Source: Adineta vaga
Taxonomy: Eukaryota; Rotifera
Reading direction: 5' to 3'
Assembly (NCBI GenBank): GCA_021613535.1
Contig: CP075494.1
Location: 62,001 to 126,000, forward strand
DNA: 64,000 nucleotides
Positions 20,708 through 33,474 of this stretch are shown piece after piece. Made by a program: the position numbers and the translations under genes. Numbering within the stretch: the stretch's first letter is position 1; the number at the start of each line of letters is the position of its first letter. The notes under the pieces are model-generated. The model was not told the DNA's origin, did no database searches, and saw only the letters and a list, made by a program, of their open reading frames with translations.

Positions 20708-23700
20708 ATGGTGAATTTGAAAGTTCTAATCGATTCGTGTTATAAATACATATGTAGTTATAATCTTTTTATACCCGATGAAAATGATTATGATGATAAT
20801 GATGAATTAGAACCACAAGAATCACAAATTCTTCTTAAACATCAAAAATATACAACTCGGTTATATATTCTTTTTTTCATCAGTAAGTCAATATCTATAA
20901 ACAGATCAATATTAATATTCCTTTTCATATGATTCTAGTATCTCTTTATGTACTTTTCTCTATATCCTTGATGAAAACACAAACTCAAACAATTCCTATT
21001 ACACATATTACATTGGATATTTTTCAACAAATGTATCTTAAATATAACAAAAGTCTTTTATGTTTATGTTCAAATGATTCTATACAATATAAAACTTTTA
21101 TTTCGAATTCTATTAAAATTCATCCAGTTTGTTCGAGTATTTTTGTTAATCAATCATGGATTAAATCAATGTATTTCTCCAATGCAAGTAGATATGGAGT
21201 AACTGATTTTCGAACAACTGCTAATGCTCAAGTAAGTTAAGATTTATATATTAACGAGATACAATATTGAACTTTGAATAAATAATTTTAATTGCTTTGT
21301 AGATTCCATCATTTTTTTCTATATTGAGGACTCGAAACACTTCATCAGTGATTTTTCATAAAGTCGTGATAGAAATTCCAAATGCATTGATTATTGTTTG
21401 TGAATGAATGAAATCATGTCAACATTTCCAAAACTCATGAGTTATTTAGAATAATTTGAGAAATTCTGTTTATTTATAATAGATTTTTTCAATTAATTTT
21501 TATATTTTTCTTATTTAGTTTCAATTACTTGCTAATCTTTGTTTACTTTCACAAGATACAATTTTATACAATGAAATAAATCTTAATAATAGTGAATATG
21601 TTACTATGTATCTTCTACCTGAAATACAAGTTCATCGTGAAGTAAATTCTACTATTAAATTTTTAAATATTTATGGATCTACTCGAATAATATCAGCCTT
21701 AGATTATGTTAGTACTACTATTCTAGCAAGTCATTTGGTTTCGTCTCTTAATACAAATATTGTATTTTCTATAACCAGTAATAGAAAGAAATATATCATT
21801 CATCCAATGATAACAATGCGTTGTGAAAATATTCAGGATAATACGTTCGAAAAAAATTGTGTATCTTGTGGAAGAGAAGATCCAATTAGTGAAGTTGGTT
21901 TCTATTCAATTTCAAATGATTTAAATCATCGATCTCATGTAGAATGGAGTTTACCTAAATTCGATTCAATTTTAGTTAAAGGTTTCTTTGGAGGATGTAC
22001 ACCTTTTCAAGCATTACTTCATAGTACATTAGATTGTTTATATGATATTAAATGTATTGAATTATTAATTGAATATTTTTCAGATCTTAATCAAGTATGT
22101 ATATACTATATATTGCAGTTGCAGTAATGAATATATATTATCTCTATTAGATGAATTATAATTGGTCTAATTATATTTTATCTTCAAAATCAGAAAATAA
22201 ATCTGTAAATGATCTTCTACATAATCTTTTCATTAATGAACGATCTATACAAATAAATTATTCAAAATATTTTAATGAATGTTCACCTTCAATTTGTACA
22301 TATATTAAAATACATCAGATTAATTTATCTTATTCTATAACTCTTTTTATCAGTTTATATGGTGGTCTAATTATTATTCTTCGTTTAATTGCATCGTTTT
22401 TAATTAAAATTTTATTTAAATATCAATTACGAAATATAAATATTAATTCTTGTAACTTTGAAATAGAATGAAATATTTTCATTTAAAATATGTCTTTTTT
22501 TTTCTTCTATAGTGATTAATACAAACTATATATATCAATTTAGTCAATGGTTACGAAAATTAAACTTATTTAAAATGATCAATAAACAAACAGAAAATGA
22601 TATTAAAGAACAAAAAATTATTACACGTGTCTATTTAATTTTACTAACAGGTATAATCTTCTTTGTACTAATAATCAGAGATGGACAAAAGGCAAATATG
22701 AAACATAGACATAATTATACATACCTGATTTTTGTGCATTTCATATTGACTATCGAAATATATTGAAATATTGATAAAAAAAAGGATGACTTAATGCTCT
22801 TAATTGAAAATCATTTTGTAGAATGTAAATCTGTAGAGAATGTTATATGACAAAGAATAAAAAAAAAATTTTTTCTATTTATATAGTTTCATTTCTCATT
22901 CTTATTCTATTGACGTCACTTGATACTGAAATAGTTTTAACAACTGAATCTAATCCATCATTATTAACTTATAATAATTTACAAAGATTCTATTCTAATT
23001 CACTTCGATGTCCTTGTTCTATAACAACAATATCTCATGATAAATTCATTTCATTATCTCCAATTTTACATCAAATATGTTCAAGTTATTTTGTTCAAAA
23101 TCAATGGATTGATCTTACGCGATCATTTGTATTTTTATGGAATTATAACGATTGGCGTAGAAGAACTTATTCATATTTTAAATTATTATCTGATCTTTGT
23201 CAACTATCAACTAAAACAACTGATAATGCTGTTCAACGTTTTCTTTCTCAATCTTTTATTACATCAAATGTAATTATTGAAAATGATTTTAATCAACGAT
23301 TTAATGCAACTCTCGATCAATTTTATCAATCAACAATAACTTATTTTAATCTTCTTATTGATATAATATATCTTCTGACGCAAGTTGATCAACCGTACAC
23401 AGAATCAGGCAAACATTTGATTGACGGCGATTTTATTACAAACTTAAATATCAGTATAATACCAAATAATCAAGAAATATTACAGGTATGTCTTTTTTTT
23501 TTGTAAATATAAAAACACTTTTTATTTACACATTGTAATAAAATATTTAGTTAAAATTGATTTTAACTAAAATTAATGATTTTAATTCAACATCTATCAA
23601 TTGTCTTTGTGCTACTAATCCATATTGTAAAAGTTTAAATATTATCAATAGATCTCAAATAATCTTTGATAAAAATAATTCTTATAATGATATTTATATT

Positions 23701-25601
23701 CCACCAGGTTTAGTTTCAGCTTGTTCTACAATGCATTCTGTTTTATTTTCAACATTGGAATGTTTCTATTCAAATTATGATTGTCTTACGATTTTTTTAA
23801 AATATATGTTTGAACGAATTCCTAATGAAGATCATTTTGTATGGGAATCACAAATTCGTCCGTTTATTTACAATTCATCAATACATCGTTTTCCTCCAAA
23901 TATTTCAGTAGCAATGATTGTTAGAAATATAATGATTGAAGATTGGAATGCATCGATATTCTACAATCGTTTTTATCAATCATGTTCACCAATGTATTGT
24001 ACTTATCAACAAAAACGTCGTGTAAAAACAAATATCGAGGTATTAATAACATTTGTATCGATGATTGGAGGTTTGACTGTTTCCATACATCTAATTACAC
24101 CTCATTTTGTTCACATTATCTTTTATTTATTTGAATTAATCAACAAAAAACAACAACAACAAGGTAATTATCTTCTAGATATCTATATTGAAACTAGATT
24201 GTATTTTTGTATATAGTTCATCTAAAATATTTCGATCGATTGAAATTATTTATTCGAAATTTGGTTACGCTATTGTATGAGATTGCAAGTAATCTGAACA
24301 TATTTTCTCGACGAGATTTCAATAGCATTCTTGATCAAACAACAGCAAAATATTTTGGTCGATGGGCAACTCGTCTTTATATTATTTTATTAATTATTGG
24401 TATTATTATTCTTGCTCTTTTCACTTTTATTCAACCTCAAACATTAACAAAAACGTTTGATAAACCATCTATTGATACATATAATAATCTCATACAGATT
24501 TATGGAAATAAATTAGAATGTTCTTGTTCATTTGTTGCATCTGAATATAATAAATTCATTGAAATTCAACCCATATTTCATGAAGTAAGAAATACTTATT
24601 CTAAAAAAATAACAAAAATAAACTTAAAATCAAAATAGGTTTGTTCAAGTCCATTTATATCTGATGAATGGCGAATTAATATTACATTAAATCTTGTTCC
24701 AGATTTATCTGCCTATGAACAAAAAGATTATCGTCGTTTTCTTTCTGCTCATTTACAATTTCTTCAAGGCTTATGTCGTCTTTCTATACAATCAGTTAAT
24801 GATTCAATTAATCAAACATTTCATTCATTATTTGTTACTTCACAACTTCTTTCGAAAAAGATTTTTCAAATTCGTATTGATTCATTAATTGAACGTAGTA
24901 AACCAGATGCTGCTCGAATTTTTTCTAATCTTTTCTTTTTAATTCGAAGTATTAATCATGGAAATAGTATCGTATCAACATATGGAACAAATTTTGAATA
25001 TATTGTACCTTGGACAAATTTTGAAGGAACTTATGTACCTACTCAAGCAGTAGTCTATGATAATCAATGTTCTTGTTCTTTACAACCAAATTGTACTACT
25101 CCAGCTAGTTTTATTATGAAAAATTCGACTGAAATCATTTTCATTGAAGGTTTAAAAATGGGTTGTACACCAAGTGAATCATTTCTTGCTTCAAATCTTG
25201 AATGTTTTTATAATCTATCATGTATTCATCTTCTTCATCAATATACTAATTCAACATATTCTTCTATTTATTTATCTACTACAATGAAACGGTCATCAAT
25301 CAATACAACGATAAATGAACTTATTAATAATCTATTTGTTGATGAATGGATAACAAAAATGGATTATTTATCTTATTTTGAACAATGTTCACCTTTATTA
25401 TGTTCTTATACGTACATTCAACAATTTAATCTATTATATACAATAACTGTTCTATTTGGTCTTCAAGGTGGTCTTACAATTGTTCTCAAATGGATATGTC
25501 CTCTATTAGTTTCAATTATAGCCAAAATATATCAACATCAAACTAGACGAACAAACATCATTCAACCTAAATCTTCTCAAGAAATATTGACAATTAATTG
25601 A
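20708..25601 (+). CDS. Three-unit concatenated two-TM receptor/channel-like protein
   Basis: Nine exons (20708-20882, 20939-21231, 21519-22094, 22151-22451, 22513-22650, 22887-23485, 23551-24163, 24217-24584, 24639-25601) join with perfect phase to 1341 residues. The protein is three homologous units of about 448, 450 and 443 residues. Each has a short cytosolic start, one TM (e.g. RLYIILLIIGIIILAL), a large ectodomain with shared cysteines (CLCS/CPCS/CSCS; CSSIF/CSSYF/CSSPF; TLDC/TLEC/NLEC; CSPSICTY/CSPMYCTY/CSPLLCSY) and a second TM with a GGL motif. Units 2 and 3 lack a Met start after their acceptor, and units 1 and 2 end at donors in phase with the next. Two TMs with inside termini and a Cys-rich loop is the DEG/ENaC and P2X topology; homology to either is only inferred. 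Similar single-unit proteins are common in bdelloids. Confidence 0.75.
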
Positions 25602-25734
25602 ACGACTACTGTTTTTATGTGAAATAATTAAAAGACAAAATATTTCTTCAATATCAAAAAAGTACAAAACTGATATTGATATTGTTGTTGTTATATAAAG
25701 TGATTTTAATAAAGATGAAAAAACATTGATATTA

Positions 25735-26972
25735 GGTTGTCAACAAAGTTCTGTCGTTTTTTTCTAAAATCTTGTAGAACAACCAAGAAAGTTCTAGAAG
25801 TTTCCATACTAAGGGTATATATATAGAACATGAATGTCTTTTGAATGATAAAAAAAAATCGTTGATACGGACGTTGATGTCGAGTCAAAGATGAATCTTT
25901 CTCATAGAGAGGTTCGAGTGCTTTTACTTCATGAATTTCGTTTGGGGCACAAAGCAACGGAAGCAGCCAGCAACATATGCGGCACGATGGGTCAGGGTCT
26001 AGTCTCCACTCGTACCGCGCAACGTTGGTTCAATCATTTCAAGAATGGCGATTTAGAACTCGACGACTTACCTCGATCTGGTAGACCAATGGAAGTGGAT
26101 GTGGACTTTTTAAAGCAGCTTATCGAAGAAGATCCTCGACTGACTTTACGGTGTTTAGCAGAGCAGCTCGGGTGCTCTCATACTACGGTGGAAAAACATC
26201 TGAACGAATTAGGCAAGACCTGGAAATATGGGGTATGGATACCTCATGAATTATCGGCACATCAGCTGCAACAGAGAGTTGATGCATGTATGGATTTAAT
26301 CACATCTCACCGCAACTACCAATGGTTATCCAATCTGATTACTGGTGATGAGAAGTGGGTGTTGTATGTTAACTACACGCGTCGACATCAGTGGCTGAGC
26401 GCTGGTCAAACCGGCGTAGCAACACCGAAGGCTGATCTCCATCCCAAGAAATTGATGCTGAGCGTCTGGTAGGGTATCAAAGGAGTTATCCACTGGGAAG
26501 TTCTACCAAATGGTTACACCATCACTGCTGATCTGTACTGTCAACAATTGGATCGGGTTGCAGAAAAGCTCAAGGGAAAGCAGGATCGAGTTTATTTTTT
26601 ACATGACAACGCTAGACCACATGTAGCAAAGTCGACCCGTGAAAAATTATTGAAGCTCGGCTGGATTACCATTCCTCATCCACCTTATTCCCCTGACTTG
26701 GCTCCAACAGACTACCATTTGTTTCGATCTCTTTCGAATGATTTACGTGATAAAAAGTTCGACGACGAAAGCGATGTCAAAACGGAGCTTGTCAAGTTCT
26801 TTGATGAAAAATCCCAGGACTTCTACGAGCGCGGGATCATGTCTCTGCCAGAGCGTTGGCAACAAGTGTTAGATAGTAATGGTAAATATATATCTGAAAA
26901 CTAGTTGTACTTTTGGAGTGAAAAAACAAAAATAAAATTTTTGAAAAAAACCCCAAAACTTTGTTGACAACC
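25735..26972 (+). mobile_element. Mariner transposon, nearly intact
   Basis: Element of 1238 bp with terminal inverted repeats (GGTTGTCAACAAAGTT at the left, AACTTTGTTGACAACC at the right), flanked on both sides by the TA target duplication (25733-25734 and 26973-26974). It lies just downstream of the three-unit membrane gene. A decayed, truncated relative is present at 45.0-46.0 kb. Confidence 0.95.
25891..26904 (+). pseudogene. Mariner transposase with one nonsense codon
   Basis: A frame from MNLSHREVRVLLLHEF through the HTH region (RTAQRWFNHFKNGDLELDD, RSGRP) and the catalytic domain: ITGDEKW (first D), HDNARPHVAK (second D) and SPDLAPTDYHLF (third D, DD34D spacing). It is continuous except for TAG at 26470-26472, where mariners have the second Trp of their conserved WW pair. 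No other lesion was seen, so the copy was recently active. The transposase would cut and paste DNA at TA sites; with the stop it can only be mobilised in trans. Confidence 0.92.
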
Positions 26973-27169
26973 TAATATTAATATTAATAAAAAGCAATAT
27001 TTTGGTTCAGTTATTGGTTTGATTATCTTGATTTTTTTTGCACAATAAAATCACAATCGAGTAGAGGTTTTTATTTACACGCATGTATAGTAATATGGTG
27101 ACTGAAATACGAGAAGGAAAAGAAATAAAACAAATTAAATGAAAGGTAAAGTGAATGTTTTATTTGTCG

Positions 27170-27970
27170 AACTTACAGACAATAGATCTTGATTAAAAGT
27201 TGTTGATTGTCGTCGCATGTTTTGATTGATTGGAAGACCTCGATGCTTAGTTTCGATCGAATTTTCTTTTTTGTTATTGATCAGTGACATTGGGTATAAA
27301 TAGTCTTGTTCATGTGCTTCTTCTGTTTCTAAGTGTATCAACAATCATTATGTATAGAAACCAATCAGGAAAATGAAGCACCAAATGAATGACACAAAAT
27401 ACTCACTGATACATTGATCTGACTTCTTCTTATATCGTCGTCGTTGTTGATTTTTTCCACAGTAATCCATATTATAGGTGATAATAGTAAATGTCAAAAA
27501 TATAATTAGACAAACGAGTAGTATGATAAATAGAGTTAAAACAAGAATGTTGTATGGTGAATGAAAATCAAATGAAATTGTAGTTTGTATATGTTCTATT
27601 TGACGAGAAAGAGTAGTGAAAAAATCAGAACGACATTTCTTTTTCGAGTATTTATAAAGAAGTCTGCATTTTCTGTCGTCTTAAACATAAGATTATCAAA
27701 CTCAATACATACGAGGTAGCTGAGGTACCGTCCTCGTTGATGCTACAATATTATCACTAGTTGTATTTGAACACATTTTAATCATTTTAAGCGAATGTTT
27801 TTGCAATCGATTACATGGAATATATTTGTATCCTAGCCAACAATCTTGTGTATTATTTTTTTGTAGAAATGACACGGATTCATTTGAATAAATCGTTTCA
27901 TTGTTGCCATGAAACTTATTAAAGGAGCAATCCTCTTCAAAATAATATTTATAAAGTGAGTGAGAAATCT
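27170..27970 (-). CDS. Type I membrane glycoprotein-like ORF of the Terminon
   Basis: Minus-strand exons code for an ectodomain (DCSFNKFHGNNETIYS, QDCWLGYKYIPCNRLQKHSL) with several N-glycosylation sequons and paired cysteines. After an intron near 27715-27685 comes a strong TM segment (ILVLTLFIILLVCLIIFL) followed by a basic tail (KNQQRRRYKKK). Another intron leads to a last exon reading through about 27344-27170. The N-terminus with its expected signal peptide was not located. It is the 3'-most ORF of the co-oriented minus-strand array that starts with the Athena RT. Terminons are reported to carry transmembrane ORFs; an envelope-like role is speculation. Confidence 0.5.
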
Positions 27971-28330
27971 TTTTTTTCTGCCTATATTTACCTATGAAAT
28001 GTTAGAAATTATTGGACGTGTATGAAATAATTGATTTTTTTACCAAGATGAGTTGAACTGATGATAGTTAGTAGAAAGTTTTCGCTTCGTTGTCAAAGTT
28101 TTCTTGATACAAGTAATACATGTAAAACGGTTTTGACGATATAGAATTCAATGATTGATTGGAAAATATATTGACTATCAAAATGTTAGTTATGTCTAGA
28201 AGAGAGAAACAAATTTAATTTATGTTTTGAACTTTTACATCAATTCAAAAAAAAACCAAAAGAAAACTTTCATTGATAATCTTTTTTATCTCTATACATA
28301 ATACAATATTGCACAGATGTATGTACATTC

Positions 28331-29766
28331 AGAAGAAAGGTTTATCATGTATATTAGAAGAAAAAAAATATGTTAAACTTCGACTGCGCTCTTCCATATT
28401 GGATAGACGAGCATCGACAATAGTGGACATGGTCGGAGGAAATGATGGTATTTTAGATGATTCATTTTGTTGCTTTTGATTTTCTGCATTGACTGTAATA
28501 GCATGTAGCATTGACAATGGATATTTTTTCTTTTGATGATGAATGACTTTTTGGCATGATTCGAATTTAGCTTGCCAAAGTTTCCTGGCAGTCAAGATCT
28601 AAAATATCATACAAGGAAAAAGAATAAAGTAAAATAAAATCTATGTAATAAATGAATAGAAACCTGTTGTGATGTTGGATTTAAATCATAGAATGATTTG
28701 ACAAATTGTGCATCATTAATATCAAACATGAATAAGATTTTCTTTTGTTCAAAGCTCATACGAAAATAATGTAGATCTTTTTTTACTAGATGCGTGAGAG
28801 CATTGGAAATAATATTTATGGGATGGTGTGGAGGCGCTTTTCTTTTCGTTTGACAAAATAATGGGTCTAGTTCGTGATATAAATGATTATTTAAATTATG
28901 TTCAGCTTGTTCCAGTTTATTTTGAACTATTTGTTGACATCGTGGAATATTTTGTTGCGTTACTGTATAATCCCAATTGATAGAATTTTGTCTAAGAACA
29001 TCTTTAGAAATTTTTGATAACCAAATTATAATATGCATGTCTGCCATGTTGTTAATATAATTCCAATAATCATTTTCAATTCTCAGTTGGTAAACTTTAC
29101 ACATTAATTGGGCACGTTGCTGCATCAGTTGTAATGTTGTAAAATTTGTAAATCGTTCTTGAATGATTTGGTTATCTCTAGGATGAATTATGTTCAGTAG
29201 TAAATCTTTAAATTGATAGGATGAAAGTTCGTAATAATTAGGTATTAGCATTGATGTTTGTTTCCCATGATCTGTAGATAAATTCTATTGTTGAAGACTA
29301 TTTCGATATGTTTTAGATGATGGTGGCGAAGTCCAACTTCCTGTTGATATTGTTGGGATCACAATCGATGATTGATTAGTTGATACAATTTGTATGTTTT
29401 CTTTCTTAGATTGATATTGACAAAAATGATCCTAAATATATTAGAAAATACGGTCTTACTTTATTTTGCAACTTATAATGATTAAACCTGATAGTTTTCA
29501 AGTAATAATGAAGGTACTTTGTTGATATCATTTTGACTACGGTCAGTACAACAACTATTTCTACTAATCGAATCTAGTTTTCCACTGTTTTGATAAGTTG
29601 AATGAGATATTTTAGACGTTTCCACTAACTTTTCAATTGCTTCATTAGTCATTCCTTTTGAACGACATTTTTTCCTCAGTCGTTGTAATCTTCGATTATC
29701 ACGACATTTTTTTCTTCTTGAACTTTGTTGTGTTAATTGTTTCGATTGATGGATATCTTTTGTCAT
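28331..29766 (-). pseudogene. Basic, helical Terminon ORF (KCR-type), one in-frame stop
   Basis: Exons near 29766-29488, 29430-28664 and 28598-28331. The start is at 29766. The first exon has a strongly basic block (RRKKCRDNRRLQRLRKKCRS) like the start of a coiled-coil ORF that recurs in bdelloid Athena-type elements. The long second exon is helical (LMQQRAQLMCKVYQLRIEND, QQIVQNKLEQAEHNL) with a conserved-looking FEQKKILFMF. TAG at 29287-29285 interrupts the second exon. Likely a structural, nucleic-acid-binding protein of the element. It sits between the two transmembrane ORFs in the same orientation. Confidence 0.5.
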
Positions 29767-30299
29767 TTGTGTATAGTATAGTAGTTATAAATCAACAGAT
29801 TTATAAGTCTTTTTTGTTATCTAGAAAAGAAAACAATAATAAATCAAGTTTAATTCAATGAAATAGACTGTTTAATGAGTGTGTATAACAATACGTAAAT
29901 CTTACATTCTACAGTAGAAAACAAACATTAATAAAGTAATAAAAGATGTGGCAAATTTCTAAGACTGTTTCATAAAGTATTTTTCAAAAAACAATGTACT
30001 ATATATTGATTATGACAGAAAATTTAATTTATAATTACATAGTCACAATGTACGGCTAATTAGAACAAGGTTACATTTACAAACACAATAGTCATAATCA
30101 CATAAACAGAGTCTTTTCTGTAACGTTTATTATTTTATTTTAATTTTATTTTAAGTATATCTTTTAAAGTAATTGATTGTTATCACCAGAAGAGTTTCCG
30201 AATGTTCAAGATTGATTCATAATTTTCATCTAATATAAATAAATAGGTACAAAATATGTTGTCAAGAAAATTCTTAAATGTCATTCTAACCTCTCAGTA
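29767..30299. other. AT-rich spacer inside the Terminon
   Basis: No ORF seen. Separates two co-oriented element genes; may include the last short exon of the transmembrane ORF that starts at 30889. Confidence 0.4.
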
Positions 30300-30889
30300 C
30301 TTACTTTAATGTCTGGCATCGTATCGTCATTATGATGATTGAAATCTATGTTTTGGAGTTCTTCGTCGGTTGAATTACAATCTAGTCAATTAGTTTGTAT
30401 TAAATCAATATTAAATATTGAATGTATTAATGTTATCAATGAATAACTGTACGTACCACAGAATGTTTGCTCAGTACGATAATGTTTTTTGATTAATGTG
30501 ATGCTAATGACTACAATAATACTGGTCAATAAAAAAATTGAGAACAGTAGCGTGAGAATAGTGAAGAAGGATGATGGATTAATTGTCCCAAAATAATTAT
30601 TACATTTTAACAGAGAATTAGAATCATTATTAAGTATCGTGGTCTTTGGTGTAGTAAATGGATTAACTTGAGAATATTTCAATGTCTCATGAAAATAAAT
30701 GTATGGTACATGTATTATGCAATCCATCTTTTTGTCTTTTACCATCATCAAAACTAAATGTATTGTCTTACAAATCCAATGTAATTTAGCTTGTGTATCC
30801 ACATCTTCACTTAATTCGTGTATGTAAACTATTTGGTGATCGCATATCTTGTGTAGCGCTTCACATGGTGATATTGGAAATGTTTCCAT
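30300..30889 (-). CDS. Transmembrane ORF, paralogue of the one at 18.0-18.7 kb
   Basis: Starts at METFPISPCEALHK (30889). The N-terminal region (CDHQIVYIHEL, LHWICKTIHLVLMMVKDKKM, DC) matches the plus-strand ORF at 17966. A TM anchor (FTILTLLFSIFLLTSIIVVI) sits at about residues 110-130, followed by a basic stop. The donor GTACGT near 30458 leads to an acidic exon (STDEELQNIDFNHHNDD) near 30380-30308, again as in the paralogue. A further 3' exon is likely but not identified. The finding of the same small membrane protein in two element blocks of opposite orientation supports its being element cargo rather than a host gene. Confidence 0.6.
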
Positions 30890-31899
30890 AGTCTAAAATT
30901 GACAATTGAAAATATCACCTAATTTAATATATATCTGAAAGAGAAGATTTTACAAATACAAAATAAATATTCAAATGTAAATAAATTAATCTGAAATTAA
31001 TTTTTAGAAAAAAGTATATTTTATTAATAGTGAGTGTAAGAACAGACAGGTGTAGTTTACATCTTTCTCTTCAAGATTTTATGTATCTAATAATACTTTT
31101 AGAGAACTTTACATAGTCATCAAAAAATTAAAGTGAAAAACTGTGTGAATATTTTCTTATCGTTCACTATTTTTAATGAGATGCTGATAATGGACTGGAT
31201 AATTTGTTGGAACTAGAAATAATATGTAGTTAATCTTGATCCATTTAATATTTTTTCGACTGTTTAGGAAAATCAGTCATACTTGCCGCACCATTTGAAA
31301 TTGGCTGATATATTTTACACTGATATTTTACTTTACTTTACTTGAAATAGTGGTATCTTCTCCAGTCGAACTACAAGTTAGATATTTTAGTTTTCTTCTC
31401 TATTGTTCACTGTATGTTGGTCGAATAACAATGAACATTTCAATTCCATGTGCAAATATATTTGGATAATGATTTTTATTTTGATGCGGATCATAAAAAT
31501 TATGTATTGTAGTTGTTGCGAGAGTTGTCAATCATAAACAAGGTTATTTCGGTACTTATATATATGTATATGTTCAAGTAACTTACTTGTTCAAGAAATT
31601 GTATTGATGGCTGATAAATTGTATGATTAATTAAGTTATGTTTATATCTAGAATATATTAAGATATAATTAAATGTAAGTGTAACGTATTTAAAAAAACA
31701 TGATGAGAATTTGAGATGTTTATCCTATACACTAGTAGTAAAAGAGGAAGACGAAGAAGAAGAAGAATAATAATAATATAAAGTGAAACAGATGCGAATT
31801 ACAATGAAATTTTAACCAAAACAAATGAGCTAATCAAAGATATACTAGCTAAGACTAAAGATTTTAAGAACAATTAAATCGATGTAGAAATTTGCTGAG
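30890..31899. other. AT-rich spacer inside the Terminon
   Basis: No supported gene. A short GAAGAAGAAGAATAATAATA microsatellite occurs near 31748-31780. Confidence 0.4.
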
Positions 31900-32297
31900 T
31901 TATTTTCGGTCAGGTTTGTTTTCAAGAGACATATTCTTGATGCATTTCGATAGTAATGATATGTTAGGTAATGAAATCGATGGATCGAATTCTGGTAACT
32001 TGAATGTGACCGCTTGATGTTGTTGTATTTGATTGGCATGTTGTGCGGCTAATACCGATGTTCTTGGTAATGTTGCATTTGCAGTTTATGTTATAATTAA
32101 TGTTGAACTTAAATGTTGTGTATTTTCTATTGGAGATATCACCCTGTCATCTGTATCCATCATTTCTAATGGCTCACTCTTATCTAGTTAGAAATTAAAA
32201 TATACGTCATTTTCACGATACCTATCAGTGAAGATTTCTTACTGTTACTTGAATTCATTTTGTTAGGAGCAGACGTTGAATTACTATATGACGCCAT
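31900..32297 (-). pseudogene. Decayed small Terminon ORF
   Basis: Starts MASYSNSTSAPNKMNSSN (32297). The donor at 32243 and the acceptor before 32183 are in phase with an acidic second exon (KSEPLEMMDTDDRVISPIE). A TAA at 32088-32086 then interrupts a frame that continues to TFKLPEFDPSISLPNISLLS and a TAA at 31902-31900. No domain recognised. Either a broken gene or a short real ORF followed by chance open sequence. Confidence 0.3.
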
Positions 32298-32600
32298 TTG
32301 GAAGCAAGAGTAAGTTGAAAAAGATGATTAAAAGAAATAAAATTAGTATGAATTTAGATCTGAAATGAAACAAAATTAGATTAGTTTATGAGTTATATCT
32401 CTTTCATTCTCTTGGTTAACATAAAAGTTTATTCAAACGAAGCTATTACAATAACAATAATAAATAACATAAATACGTGAAATAATAGATAATTTACAAT
32501 AAGTTAGTTTCATCAATTCAAAGATTGATGAACAGAATAGATCAACATGGATGTAGTTTTCTAATATAATAAAATCCATGAAGTAGAATCATGTTCTGCA

Positions 32601-33209
32601 TTATTTGTATTCCTCTGATTTCGTTTTTGATATAGTGAATTGATTTGATTGACTTTTTTGTTGTAACTCCTTTGTCAAATCTTTGTCTTCTTCATGTGTT
32701 AGTGATACATCTTTTTGCAAAGTTGTATCTTTAGCATTACTATAATTAAATACATAGTGTTCGACCTACAAATAATGACATAAATGGAAGGAGAGTACAA
32801 ATATCAGCTTGTCTATTTGTTGATTTAAAATATGACGTATTTTACCTCACGACGATCAAGTGCAACGTAGCATCGCAAAAAATCAATTGAAGTTTCATTT
32901 GTAACGATGTCTGTAACTTGTTGATTATTAGTTAATTCTTTCTGGTCGTTTCCAATAGTTCTTTTCGTAATGTCACTGATTGATAATGGATCAGACAGCT
33001 GACAAGAAATGAAAGATATTTCGAACATACGTTAGCTTTGTTTTTTTCTCTATTTACCGGCTCGATTTGTTGTTGTTGTTGTTGTTGTTCTTTTTCTTGA
33101 TTGTCATCATCTGAAACAAAAAAGAGAGTTTTAGTTATTTTATTCAAGAATTAAATATGTCATAATCCTGATTACTTTTGTCTTGGTATGTTGTTCTTGT
33201 AACAGACAT
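32601..33209 (-). CDS. Small Gln-rich acidic protein of the Terminon
   Basis: Four short exons (33209-33176, 33110-33058, 32998-32846, 32765-32601) join in phase to 134 residues and end in TAA. The second exon has an acidic patch and a Gln run (DDDNQEKEQQQQQQQ). The fourth is charged and helical (HEEDKDLTKELQQK). No domain is recognised. Its position between the DEDDy exonuclease and further co-oriented ORFs suggests an element-encoded accessory or structural protein. Exon calls rest on splice signals and matched phases only. Confidence 0.45.
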
Positions 33210-33474
33210 TGGTTTATTGAAACGTAAAAAAAGATATATTCGAGATGATATCTACAAATACAAGAAATGACTAAAGAACGGCACCACAATTACGAATAAA
33301 TATTCTAATATTCTGTTTTTTTTCTTCACAAAATATATCAACGAAACACAAATACACACAAATAGAGCATTATTATTCGAAATATCTTCAATGTTCCATA
33401 TTGTGGTTGTTATATCTAAAACGGATCCAAGAGTTAGGTTCATATCATTATGCACATATGTCTTACGATTTAAA

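Noticed and set aside
22151-25601. Reading the three-unit membrane locus as three separate tandem genes
   Set aside because: Units 2 and 3 have no plausible start codon after their acceptors and the joining introns are in phase; the single-gene model explains all exon phases.
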